Origin: Sabulicella rubraurantiaca
GTDB lineage: Bacteria > Pseudomonadota > Alphaproteobacteria > Acetobacterales > Acetobacteraceae
DNA: 64,000 nt
Assembly (NCBI RefSeq): GCF_017355885.1
Contig: NZ_JAFEUU010000001.1
Coordinates: 124,001 to 188,000 of the forward strand
Direction: 5' to 3'
Under the pieces are notes generated by a model. The model saw only the letters and a program-made list of their open reading frames with translations. It was not told where the DNA came from and did no database searches. Every line of letters starts with the position of its first letter. Positions within the stretch are counted from its first letter, which is position 1. A program made the translations under genes and the position numbers. Below are positions 17,253 to 26,111 of the stretch, piece after piece.

Positions 17253-17335
17253 GGCGTGGCATCCTTATGCTGATGGTAACGGCTCGCCGTCGCGGAAGGA
17301 ACGCGTTGCGCCGGGGGCGGTTTATCCAACGATAA

Positions 17336-17350
17336 GTTCTTGATCCGTTC
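17336..17350 (+). promoter_or_regulatory. LexA-binding site (SOS box) of imuA
   Basis: The sequence GTTC-TTGATCC-GTTC is a perfect match to the alphaproteobacterial LexA operator GTTC-N7-GTTC. It lies 27 bases before the imuA start, the expected place for a repressor site over a promoter. It also lies 83 bases upstream of the divergent ferritin-like gene. Confidence 0.85.
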
Positions 17351-17377
17351 TGAGGTGCGTGTCAGCGTCGCCGGCCT

Positions 17378-18097
17378 ATGCCCGATTCGCCCGCTCCTCA
17401 GGAATCCTCTCTCGATCCGCGTGGGATGGACCGCGCCGCGGTGCTGGCCGCGCTGCGCGCCCGCGTCGCCCGGCACAACCTGGCACCTGAAGCTGGCGAG
17501 ATCCCTCTGGCACCCGGCCTTCCCGGCATCGCCCGCGCGGCGGTGCATGAGATCCGCGCCACGGCGATCGGTTCCGGGACCGCGTTCAGCGCGATGGTGC
17601 TGGGACGCAGCGGGGGCACAGTGCTTTGGATCTCCGATGATCTGCTGCTCGCGCCCTGGCCCCCTGGCCTCGCCGCCCTCGGCCTAACGCCGGACCGGCT
17701 GGTGCTGGCGCAGGCGTCGCGTCCCATGGATGCACTCTGGGCGATGGAGGAGGCCCTGCGAAGCCCGGCGATCTCCGGGGTGTTGCTGCTGGGTGGGGCG
17801 GAGCCGGATTTGTCCGCGCAGCGGCGCCTGCAGCTTGCGGCCGCAGCGGGGGGCGGCGTCGGCCTCATCCTGCGGACGGAGGAGGAGCCGCCGCTGGCCG
17901 GCACGGCATCGCGGTGGCGCGTCGGCGGCATCGCCGGGATCGGTGGTCTTGCCGATCCGCGCTGGTCGCTGGAATTGCTGCGCGTCCGTGCAGGACGGCC
18001 CGCAGGCCCCTGGGCCGTGACTTGGCGCGCCTCCTCGGGCGAGATCGAACTGGACGAGGAGACGACGGCGGCGCTGCGCCAAACGAAAGCGGGCTAG
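17378..18097 (+). CDS. imuA: ImuA-type DNA damage mutagenesis protein
   Basis: 239 residues. The ImuA core is recognisable: AAVHEIRATAIGSGTAFSAM, a hydrophobic strand GGTVLWISDDLLLAPW, LAALGLTPDRLVLAQASRPM and ALWAMEEALRS. ImuA is a RecA-like accessory factor without a working Walker A motif that acts with ImuB and DnaE2 in error-prone lesion bypass. The LexA box upstream agrees. Unlike the usual imuA-imuB-dnaE2 cassette, no imuB or dnaE2 follows; the next gene is a convergent histidine kinase. ATG 17426 is an alternative start, giving 223 residues. Confidence 0.85.
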   Translation: MPDSPAPQESSLDPRGMDRAAVLAALRARVARHNLAPEAGEIPLAPGLPGIARAAVHEIRATAIGSGTAFSAMVLGRSGGTVLWISDDLLLAPWPPGLAALGLTPDRLVLAQASRPMDALWAMEEALRSPAISGVLLLGGAEPDLSAQRRLQLAAAAGGGVGLILRTEEEPPLAGTASRWRVGGIAGIGGLADPRWSLELLRVRAGRPAGPWAVTWRASSGEIELDEETTAALRQTKAG

Positions 18098-18103
18098 CGC
18101 CTG

Positions 18104-19555
18104 TCAGCCCAGGCTTTCGGCGGTGAGGAGCATGCGGCAAGTCACGCCTTCCGGGCGGTATTCCACTGTCGTGCCGCCGCCGGCGAACTGACCGAGGCCG
18201 CGGGCGATCACCGTCTCGCCAAAGCCGCGTCGCGCGGGCGGGCGGACCGGCGGGCCTCCCGCTTCCTCCCAAAGGATCTCGAGCCCGCCATCCTGGAGAC
18301 GCTGCCCAAGGATGGAGACGCGCCCGCTCTCGTTCGAGAGGGCGCCGTACTTCACGGCGTTGGTCACGAGTTCATGGAAGACGAGGCCGAGCGCGACCGC
18401 TGCGTCGCGCGACACCTCAACCTCCAGCCCCTGCATCGAGATGCGGGCGGAAAGGGCGGACACGTAGGGCGCCACCTCGGCGGCGATGAGTTGCTGCAAG
18501 GACAGGCCCGACAGCACCTTGCCTGCCAGGAGGTCCTGCGTCGCGGCGAGGGCCGAGAGTCGCTGGGTGAAGCGCTCCGCGAAGTCCTGCAGCCCCGTCG
18601 CGCCTTCCAGAGTGCGTGCGCTGATGGAGAGCACGAGGGCCAGCATGTTCTTCATGCGGTGGTCCAGCTCGCGCATCAGCAGTTCCTGGCGCTTCTCCAG
18701 TGCCCGCCGCTCCGACACGTCCATCAGCGTGACGATGCAGCCGCCCACCGCGCCGCCCGCCTTCCGAAGCGGCGAGACGCTGAGCAGGATGTCGCGCGTG
18801 CGCTGCGCCGTGCGGAGCGTCGCCTCCATCGCACGCGCCGCGCCGCCACGCAGCGCGACGGCCACGAGGTCGCCCGCATCCATCGCCCCGGCGCCCGGCG
18901 CGAAGGCGAGGGGGAAGGCTTCGCTGAAAGGTCGGCCCAGCGGGGAGACGCCCAGCATCTGCGTGGCGGCCGGGCTGGCATGGGAGACGATGCCTTGCGC
19001 GTCGCACACCGCCACCGCCTCTATCGCGGAGGCCATGATGGCGCGGCCGATGCGTTCGCTCTCCTCCCTCGCCACGGCATCCAGGCGTTGGGTGATATCG
19101 GTGAAGGTCAGGGCATGGCCTTCGCCATAGGGAAGGGGAAGGGGCGCCGCCGTGACCAGGAGGTGGCGCTGCCTCCCGTCAAGTTGCAGCGTTACCTCGG
19201 CGCTGCGCCGGCAGTTCTGTTCTGGCGCCAGCAGATCGCGCAGCGCCGCCCCCGCGACGCCCAGCGTCTCGAGCAAGCCCTGGCTCTCCAACATTCCTGC
19301 CGGGACGCCAAGCAGCCCCGGCAGCGCGGCATTGACGTAGAGGAGGCGGCCATCCGCATCCAGCGCCGCCGCGCCCAGCTCCATGGATTCCATGAAGGCG
19401 CGATAGGTCTCGTCACCGCCGACGAGATGGAAGACCTGCTCCCGTTCGACGCTCCGAACCACCAGCGCGTCCACCTCGCCCTCGCGGATGGCGCGCAACG
19501 TGTCCTCCGCCTCGGCTAGGCGGCGGCGCAGCTCGGACAGCTCGGGAGCGGACAC
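18104..19555 (-). CDS. PAS-domain sensor histidine kinase (HWE/HisKA_2 type) in the kai operon
   Basis: 483 residues from a GTG start at 19555. An N-terminal coiled segment leads into two PAS-like domains, about residues 45-155 and 165-285. The phospho-acceptor is His299 in LLMRELDHRMKNMLALVLSI, and the ATPase domain begins with HELVTNAVKYGAL (Asn399) and has WEEAGGPPVRPPARRGFGE. No membrane segment is seen, so it is probably cytosolic. It starts 2 bases past the kaiB stop, so it is the third gene of kaiC-kaiB-kinase. It is the likely output kinase of the Kai proteins. No response regulator gene is adjacent. Confidence 0.88.
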   Translation of the reverse strand: MSAPELSELRRRLAEAEDTLRAIREGEVDALVVRSVEREQVFHLVGGDETYRAFMESMELGAAALDADGRLLYVNAALPGLLGVPAGMLESQGLLETLGVAGAALRDLLAPEQNCRRSAEVTLQLDGRQRHLLVTAAPLPLPYGEGHALTFTDITQRLDAVAREESERIGRAIMASAIEAVAVCDAQGIVSHASPAATQMLGVSPLGRPFSEAFPLAFAPGAGAMDAGDLVAVALRGGAARAMEATLRTAQRTRDILLSVSPLRKAGGAVGGCIVTLMDVSERRALEKRQELLMRELDHRMKNMLALVLSISARTLEGATGLQDFAERFTQRLSALAATQDLLAGKVLSGLSLQQLIAAEVAPYVSALSARISMQGLEVEVSRDAAVALGLVFHELVTNAVKYGALSNESGRVSILGQRLQDGGLEILWEEAGGPPVRPPARRGFGETVIARGLGQFAGGGTTVEYRPEGVTCRMLLTAESLG

Positions 19556-19557
19556 GC

Positions 19558-19866
19558 TCAGCCCTCCCGATCCACCTGGAGGCTCACCAGCACCTTCTGC
19601 GTGTCTGACAGGTCGCCGATGATCTTCTGGATCGGCACCGGCAATTGCCGCACCAGCGTCGGGATTGCGACGATGTTGTGCTCCCGCGCCAGATGCGGCG
19701 AGACGCGAAGGTCCACCACCTCGATCGCATAGGAATCGCTACCGAGATGCTCCGCGCAGATCCGCTCCAGGTTGCGGATGGCGGCGACGGATTTCGGCGT
19801 CTGCCCCGCTACATAGAGGGTCAGCCGCAGGATGCCTGCGCCGTCCTCGTCCTGATTGCCCGTCAT
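19558..19866 (-). CDS. kaiB: Circadian clock protein KaiB
   Basis: 102 residues, the standard KaiB length. The thioredoxin-like fold is visible in [44 protein letters not shown] and [20 protein letters not shown]. KaiB binds KaiC and, in cyanobacteria, switches fold as part of the clock. The start overlaps the kaiC stop (ATGA), so expression is coupled. In proteobacteria KaiB-KaiC pairs act in timing or stress control. Confidence 0.95.
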   Translation of the reverse strand: MTGNQDEDGAGILRLTLYVAGQTPKSVAAIRNLERICAEHLGSDSYAIEVVDLRVSPHLAREHNIVAIPTLVRQLPVPIQKIIGDLSDTQKVLVSLQVDREG

Positions 19867-21542
19867 TGCCGCCCCGTCCTGCGCCGCGCCTGCGCCATGT
19901 CCTGCCGGTCCTGGTCCATCGCACCGCGCAGGACACGTTCCGCTTCCAGCGAGTTCTCGTGTTCCAGCGTGTCCATCTCGAGTTCCGCCTGCAGAGCGGC
20001 CACCTGCGCCTCGGTGCGCCGCTGCCGCAGGGCTAGCTTGCGCTGCTCGATCTCCACCGCCGCGCGGCGCGCCGCTTCATCGCGCCGCGCCCGCGCCTCT
20101 TCCGCCCGGCGAGCCGAGCCGGTGAGGGCGCCGTGTTCGCCCAGATAGGGATCGAGCAGGCGGATGCCCTCGGAGTCCATCACGAACTCGCGCACCTGAT
20201 TGGAATGAGCGATACCGCGCGCCTTCAGCAGATAAAGCTCGCGGTTGAATTCGCCGCTCGCCTCGCGATTCAGCAGCAGGATCCAGCCATCCATCAGCGA
20301 GGACAGCCCGGCATCCGTCTCCGCGCGCCCTTGCTCATGCGCGAGGTGAGAGAACACGCCGGTGATTCCATTCGACTTCAGGAAGTCGATGATCCGCAGC
20401 AGCATGGACTGCACCTCGAGCGGATCGCCGGCATCGAGGAAGGCCGAGATCGGATCGAGCGCCACGATGGAGGGGCGGAAGCGCACCACCTCGCGCAGGA
20501 TCACGGCGAGATGCATTTCAAGGCTGTAGAAGGTCGGGCGGGCGGCCAGCATCCGCAGCAGGCCGCTCTCCACGCAGGGGCCGAGATCGATCCCGACGGA
20601 GCGCATGTTGCGGATCGTCTGCGGGCCCGACTCCTCGAAGGAGATGTAGAGCGCCCTTTCCCCGGCCCGGCACGCGGCGGCCAGGAACGAAGCGACGATC
20701 GTGCTCTTGCCCGAGCCCGCGACGCCGGTCAGCAGGATGGAGGAGCCGCGATGGAAGCCGCCCCCCTCCATCATCGCGTCCAGGTCCGGAATGCCGCTAG
20801 CGATGCGATCCTCCGACACCTTGTGCTGGAGCCCGACCGAGGAGACGGGCAGGACGCTGAAGCCGTCCGTGTCGATCAGGAACGGATATTCATTGGTTCC
20901 GTGGGCCGAGCCACGATACTTCACGATCCGGAGGCGCCGGGTGGAGACCTGGTTGTTGACGCGGTGGTCCAGCAGGATCACGCAATCGGAGACATATTCC
21001 TCCAGGCCCTGCCGCGTCAGCGCGCCGTCGCCGCGCTCGCCGGTGATGACGGCGGTCAGGCCCTTCTGCTTCAGCCAGTCGAAGAGGCGCCGGATCTCAG
21101 CACGCAGGATCGCCTGGTTGGTGAAGGCGGAAAACAGGCTCTCCACCGTGTCGAGCACGATGCGCTTCGCGCCGACGGAATCGACCGCCAGCTCCAGCCG
21201 CAGGAACAGCCCCTCGAGGTCGTAATCGCCTGCCTCGGCCAGTTGTGAGGGGTCGAGGGCGATATGCTCGAAGGCGACCCGCCCCTCGGCGACCAGCTCA
21301 TCCAGAGCGAAGCCCAGCGAGGCGACATTGTCGACGATGTCCTCGGGCCGCTCCTCGAAGGTGACGAAGACGCCCGGTTCGTCGAACTCACGCGCCCCGT
21401 TGATGAGGAAGGTCGAGGCGAAAAGCGTCTTGCCGCACCCGGCGGAGCCGCAGACGAGCGTCGGCCGGCCGGCGGGAAGCCCACCCAGCGTCAACTCGTC
21501 AAAACCCTCGACCCCCGTCGGCGCCTTCCGGATCCCCGCCAT
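19863..21542 (-). CDS. kaiC: Circadian clock ATPase/kinase KaiC
   Basis: 559 residues from ATG 21542 (GAGG five bases upstream; ATG 21614 is an alternative). Two RecA-like domains each keep a Walker A motif (GSAGCGKT 32-39; GVAGSGKST 273-281) and a catalytic glutamate pair (63-64 and 303-304). The CII phosphorylation pair, Ser431-Thr432 in Synechococcus, aligns with Ser414-Ser415 in LSSLMD. After the core, residues about 476-559 form a charged coiled-coil tail absent from the cyanobacterial protein, as in KaiC2-type proteins. First gene of the kai operon. Confidence 0.95.
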   Translation of the reverse strand: MAGIRKAPTGVEGFDELTLGGLPAGRPTLVCGSAGCGKTLFASTFLINGAREFDEPGVFVTFEERPEDIVDNVASLGFALDELVAEGRVAFEHIALDPSQLAEAGDYDLEGLFLRLELAVDSVGAKRIVLDTVESLFSAFTNQAILRAEIRRLFDWLKQKGLTAVITGERGDGALTRQGLEEYVSDCVILLDHRVNNQVSTRRLRIVKYRGSAHGTNEYPFLIDTDGFSVLPVSSVGLQHKVSEDRIASGIPDLDAMMEGGGFHRGSSILLTGVAGSGKSTIVASFLAAACRAGERALYISFEESGPQTIRNMRSVGIDLGPCVESGLLRMLAARPTFYSLEMHLAVILREVVRFRPSIVALDPISAFLDAGDPLEVQSMLLRIIDFLKSNGITGVFSHLAHEQGRAETDAGLSSLMDGWILLLNREASGEFNRELYLLKARGIAHSNQVREFVMDSEGIRLLDPYLGEHGALTGSARRAEEARARRDEAARRAAVEIEQRKLALRQRRTEAQVAALQAELEMDTLEHENSLEAERVLRGAMDQDRQDMAQARRRTGRQ

Positions 21543-21729
21543 CCCTGCCTCTGTCGGCTCTTCTTCATCGGTTATGACAGCAAATCGGGCGAGGGCAATG
21601 CTCTCGTAGATCATGGATGCCAAGACAGGCTTTTGGCCTGGGTCTCCGGCACCAAGGGCCAGGAAACCCGGCACCCCGCGCTGCCCTTGAAAGGCCGCGC
21701 GGGCCGCCGCGCCGACCGACGGAGAACGC

Positions 21730-23031
21730 ATGATCAGCGCGACCCTCCCGCCCAGTGCGGCCGAGGCCTTACACCCGGCCGACCTTGCGACCCTCCTGGA
21801 GAAGCGGGCGCCGGCGACGGCTTGGGAAACCCTTACGACCTTGCCTCTCCCCCGGCGCGCCGAGACCTTCGGATACCTTTCCCCGGCCTGCCAAGCCGCG
21901 TTGGCGGGTGTCAGCCCGACTCCGGCCCTGGCGGAACTCCTGACCGCCATGGACGCGGATGAGCGGGCCGATCTTTGGGGACGTCTGCCCGAAGAGGCGC
22001 GCGAGGCCGTGGGCCGCGCCCTTGCCGCGGCGGAGCGCGAGGACATCCGGCGCCTTGCTTCCTATCCACCCGGCACGGCCGGCGCGGTGATGACCAGCGA
22101 ATACGCGGTGCTCTCGCCCGGACTTTCGGCGCGAGACGCGATAGAGGCGCTGCGTGGCCAGGCGGCGACGAAGGAAACCATCCTCGTCGCCTATGTGCTT
22201 TCCCCCGAGCGCCGCCTGCTGGGGACCGTGTCTCTGGAAGATCTGGTCCTGTCGCCCGCCACGCTCAGCGCCGCGGCCCTGATGCGGCCGGACCCGCCCT
22301 CCGTAGGAGCGGAGGAGCCGGCGTCCCACGCCGCGCGCGTCGTGCAGCATTACGACCTCCCCGCCGTGCCGGTGCTGGACGCGACCGGGGCCATGGTCGG
22401 CATCGTGACCGCCGACGACGCCATGGACGTGGCCGAAGCCGAGGCGACGGAGGATTTCGAGAAGTCGAGCGGCACCGGGGCGGGACTTGTCGCCGAGATG
22501 GGGCGCGCCAGCGTGCCGCTTCTCTACAGCAAGCGCGTCGGATGGCTGGTCGCGCTGGTCTTCGCCAATATCCTTTCCGGTGCCGGGATCGCCGCCTTCG
22601 AGGAGACAATCAGCGCCAACCTTGCCTTGGTGTTCTTCCTGCCTCTGCTGATCGCCAGCGCGGGCAATGCCGGTGCCCAGGCGGCGACGCTCACCGTGCG
22701 CGCCATGGCGACGGGAGAGGTCCGCATGGCGGATTGGGGCCGCCTGATCTCGCGCGAGGCGCTGGTGGCACTCGCCCTCGGCGTCACCATGGCAGTGGCG
22801 GTGGCAGGAATCGGCATATGGCGGGGCGGGGCGGAGATCGCGCTGGTAGTGGCGCTGACCATGGTGCTGGTGGTGCTGGCGGGCAGCCTGGTCGGGCTGT
22901 CCTTGCCCTTCCTGCTGGACCGATTGCATCTCGATCCGGCTTCGGCCAGCGCGCCGCTCGTCACCTCGCTCGCCGACATCGCGGGGGTGATGATCTATTT
23001 CAGCATCGCCTCCGTGGTGCTGAGTAGCTGA
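21730..23031 (+). CDS. mgtE: MgtE-type magnesium transporter
   Basis: 433 residues. The N-terminal helical domain (about 1-120) is followed by paired CBS domains (about 125-245; DLPAVPVLDATGAMVGIVTA) and five membrane helices. The pore region has FFLPLLIASAGNAGAQAATL and the last helix pair has DPASASAPLVTSLADIAG. MgtE channels import Mg2+ and are gated by cytosolic Mg2+ binding at the N and CBS domains. It is divergent from kaiC across 187 bp and ends 6 bp from mnhG on the other strand. Confidence 0.92.
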   Translation: MISATLPPSAAEALHPADLATLLEKRAPATAWETLTTLPLPRRAETFGYLSPACQAALAGVSPTPALAELLTAMDADERADLWGRLPEEAREAVGRALAAAEREDIRRLASYPPGTAGAVMTSEYAVLSPGLSARDAIEALRGQAATKETILVAYVLSPERRLLGTVSLEDLVLSPATLSAAALMRPDPPSVGAEEPASHAARVVQHYDLPAVPVLDATGAMVGIVTADDAMDVAEAEATEDFEKSSGTGAGLVAEMGRASVPLLYSKRVGWLVALVFANILSGAGIAAFEETISANLALVFFLPLLIASAGNAGAQAATLTVRAMATGEVRMADWGRLISREALVALALGVTMAVAVAGIGIWRGGAEIALVVALTMVLVVLAGSLVGLSLPFLLDRLHLDPASASAPLVTSLADIAGVMIYFSIASVVLSS

Positions 23032-23037
23032 ACCCGG

Positions 23038-23394
23038 TCAGGGCGCACCGTGGGTTCCGGGCGGCGGCACGTCGTCCCGGCCTTCGCGCCGATCGCGATA
23101 CAGCGCCGCGCGTGCCAGCAGCATCAGCGTGACCGGCGTCGTCACGCTGATGAAGACAGCAATCAGGATCTCAAGCAGGACGGGGCGCGATCTGGTCACC
23201 GCGAAGTAGAGAATCGAGGCCAGCAGGGTACAGAACATCCCCATCGTCGTGCCGAGCGTGGGAGCATGGACCCGCGCGTAGAAACTTTTCAGACGCAGCA
23301 AGCCGATGCAGCCGGAGAGTGTGAGCCCCGCGCCGAGCAGCAGCAGCACCGATACCGGAAGCGCGGCCCAAAGCGGCAGGTCGGAATCGTTCAT
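23038..23394 (-). CDS. mnhG: Mrp/Mnh cation-proton antiporter subunit G
   Basis: 118 residues, three membrane helices. The motifs GCIGLLRLKSFYARVHAPTL and TTMGMFCTLLASILYF are typical of MnhG/PhaG. It is the last gene of the operon; its ATG overlaps the mnhF stop (ATGA). Subunit G is needed for assembly of the multi-subunit Na+(K+)/H+ antiporter. Confidence 0.92.
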   Translation of the reverse strand: MNDSDLPLWAALPVSVLLLLGAGLTLSGCIGLLRLKSFYARVHAPTLGTTMGMFCTLLASILYFAVTRSRPVLLEILIAVFISVTTPVTLMLLARAALYRDRREGRDDVPPPGTHGAP

Positions 23395-23672
23395 TCGATG
23401 ACCTCGCCGCGCATGAGGAACTTTGACAGCGCCGCTGTCGAAACGAAGCCCAGGAGGGCGATCACCAGCGCCGCCTCGAAATAGAGCGCGCTGCTGGTGC
23501 GGATGCCGAACACCAGAAGCAGCATGGCCGCGTTGACGTAGAGCGTGTCGAGGCCAAGGATGCGGTCCTGCGCGCGCGGTCCCGCCAGGATGCGCCAGGC
23601 GGCGCAGCCCATTGCGAGCGCGAGCATCGCCTGCGCCAGGAAGACCGACCATTCGAGCAGCGTAGCGCTCAT
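23391..23672 (-). CDS. mnhF: Mrp/Mnh cation-proton antiporter subunit F
   Basis: 93 residues, three membrane helices, with the family motif GPRAQDRILGLDTLYVNAAM and then ALYFEAALVIALLGFVSTAA. It overlaps mnhE upstream by 4 nt and mnhG downstream by 4 nt. MnhF is a small core subunit and has been linked to cholate or cation efflux in Bacillus; here it is one part of the complex. Confidence 0.92.
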   Translation of the reverse strand: MSATLLEWSVFLAQAMLALAMGCAAWRILAGPRAQDRILGLDTLYVNAAMLLLVFGIRTSSALYFEAALVIALLGFVSTAALSKFLMRGEVIE

Positions 23673-24157
23673 GTGAGAATTTCCATCAACCGACGCTCAT
23701 AGCGGTTCTTGATGATGCCGACCCATTCCGCCTCGTCGATCAGGTCGAGGACGTGCAGAAGCATGGAATCATCCGCGGAATCATACTCAACCCAGACTGT
23801 TCCCGGCGTGGCCGTGATGATGAAGGCCAGCGCTGTCAGGCCGATCGGATCGCGCATCTCGAGCGGGATGCGGACGAAGCCGGAAGAAATGGCGCGCGGA
23901 CGTGGCGCCAGCACGATGCGCGCGACGGCAAAGTTGGACCGCACGATCTCTACCAGCACCACTCGAACCAGTTCGAAGAGCACGCCGAAGCGTCGCAGCC
24001 GCAGCCGTGGCGGCTGCACCTCCCGCAGGAGCCAGGATCCGAGGATCGCGATCACGACGCCCAGGATCAGCGAGCCGGGCGAGAAATCCCCGACCAGCAG
24101 CAGCCACGCGATCAGCAGCGCCAACGCGGCCAGCGGGTGCGGAAGGATGCGCCTCAT
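23669..24157 (-). CDS. mnhE: Mrp/Mnh cation-proton antiporter subunit E
   Basis: 162 residues. Two N-terminal helices (PLAALALLIAWLLLVGDFS and SLILGVVIAILGSWLL) precede the cytosolic part with IVRSNFAVARIVLAP and LTALAFIITATPGTVWVEYD, all typical of MnhE. The reading frame is open far upstream through mnhD, but ATG 24157 overlaps the mnhD stop (ATGA) and gives the family length. Confidence 0.92.
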   Translation of the reverse strand: MRRILPHPLAALALLIAWLLLVGDFSPGSLILGVVIAILGSWLLREVQPPRLRLRRFGVLFELVRVVLVEIVRSNFAVARIVLAPRPRAISSGFVRIPLEMRDPIGLTALAFIITATPGTVWVEYDSADDSMLLHVLDLIDEAEWVGIIKNRYERRLMEILT

Positions 24158-25770
24158 GGCGACCGCTCGGCAGGAGCGCCGCTGGATGGCAGCACGCCCT
24201 CGATATAGCTGCGCGGCGCATGCAGCGCACTGGCCGTCTCGCTCATGTACTGCATTGCGGGTCCGCCAAGGACCGTGAGGCCAAGGGCAAGGGCAAGAAG
24301 CGCCACGATCGGTCCTGCCTCCAGGGCCGCTACGCGAGGCGGCGAGGTGGGCGGCGATGTCCAGAAGGCCTCGATCCCCGCCCGCAAGAGTGCGATGAGC
24401 GTCGCGAGGCCGGACAGGATGAGCGCCGCGAGCAACAGCCAGGTCAATGGCGGCAGCCCGCCCGACGCAGCCGCCAGCAACGGCGCCAGGATGGCGAACT
24501 TCGCCAGGAAGCCGGAGAGTGGCGGCAGCCCCGCCAGCAGCAGCGCGCAGCACAGGAAGGCGCCGCCCAGCACGGCCATGGCGCCAGGGATGGGCGCATC
24601 CACCGCTTGCATATCCTCCGGATCGGTCTCCTCCCGCTGCGTCCCGAAGGCTTCGCGCGTCACGGCCAGCACGTCGGCGCCGACCTCGCGCCCTCGCTCC
24701 ACCAGCTCGACGAGGAGGAAGAAGGCACCGATCGCAAGGACCGAGCTGACGAGGTAGTAGAGCGCGCCCGCCGTCACGCCTGGAAGTCCTGCGCCGATCG
24801 CCGCCAGAAGCGTGCCGGAGGAGACGAGCACGCTTGCCCCTGCCAGCCGCGAGAAGTCCTGCGTCGCCAGCACGGCGATCGAGCCGAATGCGATGGTGGC
24901 GAGGCCACCCGCCATGAGCCAAGTCCCGCCGAAGCCGGCCGAATGGGCGGCCCCGTCGCCGAACAGCATCAGCCAGAGCCGCAGGATCGCGCAGATGCCG
25001 ACCTTGCTGAGGATCGATAGGACCGCGGCCGAGGGGGCGCCCGCTGCCGCATAGGTGCCCGGCAGCCAGAAGCCCAGCGGCCACATCGCCGCCTTCACCA
25101 GGAAGGCAAGGCCCAGCACGGCTGCCCCCGCCTCCACCAATGCGCGGTCCTCCGCGGCGACAGCAGGAATGCGCATGGCGAGATCCGCCATGCTGAGCGT
25201 CCCGCCCACCCCATACAGGACGCTGACGCCGATCAGGAACAGCAGCGAGGCGACGAGGTTGACCGCGATGTAGTGCAGCCCAGCGCGGACACGCGCCGGA
25301 CCCGAGCCGTGCAGCGCGAGCCCGTAGGAGGCGGCGAGCATCACCTCGAAGAACACGAAGAGGTTGAACAGGTCGCCGGTGAGGAAAGCGCCGTTCAGCC
25401 CCATGAGCTGGAATTGCAGCAACGGATGGAAATGCGCCCCCGCCCCCTGCCATCGTGCGAGGGAAAAGACCAGGGCCGCGAGGCCCAGCACCGCCACCAG
25501 CGCCACCATCATCGCGGAGAGCCGGTCCAGCACCAGCACGATGGCGAAGAAGGACGGCCAGTTGCCTAGACGGTAGACGCGCACCGCGTCGCCCGGACTA
25601 TCCGCCACGCCCACTAGCACGATTGCCACCGCCAGCAGCATTACGGCGGAAGCAAGGGCGATTCCCGCACGCAGCTTGCGCCGCCGCTCGCTCAGCAGCA
25701 CCAGCACCGTCCCGGCTAGGAGCGGCAGGACGATGGGCGCGATGACGAGGTGGTCCGTCCAATTCGTCAC
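24154..25770 (-). CDS. mnhD: Mrp/Mnh cation-proton antiporter subunit D
   Basis: 538 residues from a GTG start overlapping the mnhC stop (GTGA). It is a NuoN/NuoM-like protein with about 14 helices: FNLFVFFEVMLAASYGLALH, AFLVKAAMWPLGFWLPGTYA and GLPPLSGFLAKFAIL mark the proton-antiporter core. The lysine in LVKAAMWPLGFWLP is the conserved proton-path residue of this superfamily. It works in the inner membrane with MnhA as a proton-translocating module. Confidence 0.92.
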   Translation of the reverse strand: MTNWTDHLVIAPIVLPLLAGTVLVLLSERRRKLRAGIALASAVMLLAVAIVLVGVADSPGDAVRVYRLGNWPSFFAIVLVLDRLSAMMVALVAVLGLAALVFSLARWQGAGAHFHPLLQFQLMGLNGAFLTGDLFNLFVFFEVMLAASYGLALHGSGPARVRAGLHYIAVNLVASLLFLIGVSVLYGVGGTLSMADLAMRIPAVAAEDRALVEAGAAVLGLAFLVKAAMWPLGFWLPGTYAAAGAPSAAVLSILSKVGICAILRLWLMLFGDGAAHSAGFGGTWLMAGGLATIAFGSIAVLATQDFSRLAGASVLVSSGTLLAAIGAGLPGVTAGALYYLVSSVLAIGAFFLLVELVERGREVGADVLAVTREAFGTQREETDPEDMQAVDAPIPGAMAVLGGAFLCCALLLAGLPPLSGFLAKFAILAPLLAAASGGLPPLTWLLLAALILSGLATLIALLRAGIEAFWTSPPTSPPRVAALEAGPIVALLALALGLTVLGGPAMQYMSETASALHAPRSYIEGVLPSSGAPAERSP

Positions 25771-26111
25771 CGGTCGCGTTCCCGCCCGTCCACATGGTCG
25801 GTGCCGGTCAGGCCGCGCGAGGCCAGCAGCACGACAAGGAAAAGTGCCGTGGTCGCAAAGCCGATGACGATAGCTGTCAGCACCAACGCCTGGGGTAGGG
25901 GGTCTGCGTACTCCAGAAGGTTGCCCGCCCCTCCTTGCGGCAGGATGGGCGGCTGTCCCGTCCTGAGCCCGCCCGTCGAGAAGATGAACAGGTTCACCGC
26001 GTAGGAGAGCAATGACAGCCCGATGATCACCTGGAAGGTGCGCGGCCGCAGCAGCAGCCACACACCCGAGCCGGTGAGCACGCCAATGCCGAGGGCGACG
26101 ATCAGTTCCAT
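25767..26111 (-). CDS. mnhC: Mrp/Mnh cation-proton antiporter subunit C
   Basis: 114 residues, three helices, NuoK-like. The motifs TFQVIIGLSLLSYAVNLFIF and DPLPQALVLTAIVIGFATTA are diagnostic. The ATG shares one base with the mnhA stop (TGATG), and the 3' end overlaps mnhD. Confidence 0.93.
   Translation of the reverse strand: MELIVALGIGVLTGSGVWLLLRPRTFQVIIGLSLLSYAVNLFIFSTGGLRTGQPPILPQGGAGNLLEYADPLPQALVLTAIVIGFATTALFLVVLLASRGLTGTDHVDGRERDR

Noticed and set aside
17298-17323. GGAAC-N16-GGTT resembling an EcfG general-stress promoter before imuA
   Set aside because: The -10 part deviates from CGTT and the LexA box further down gives a better explanation for the regulation of this gene.
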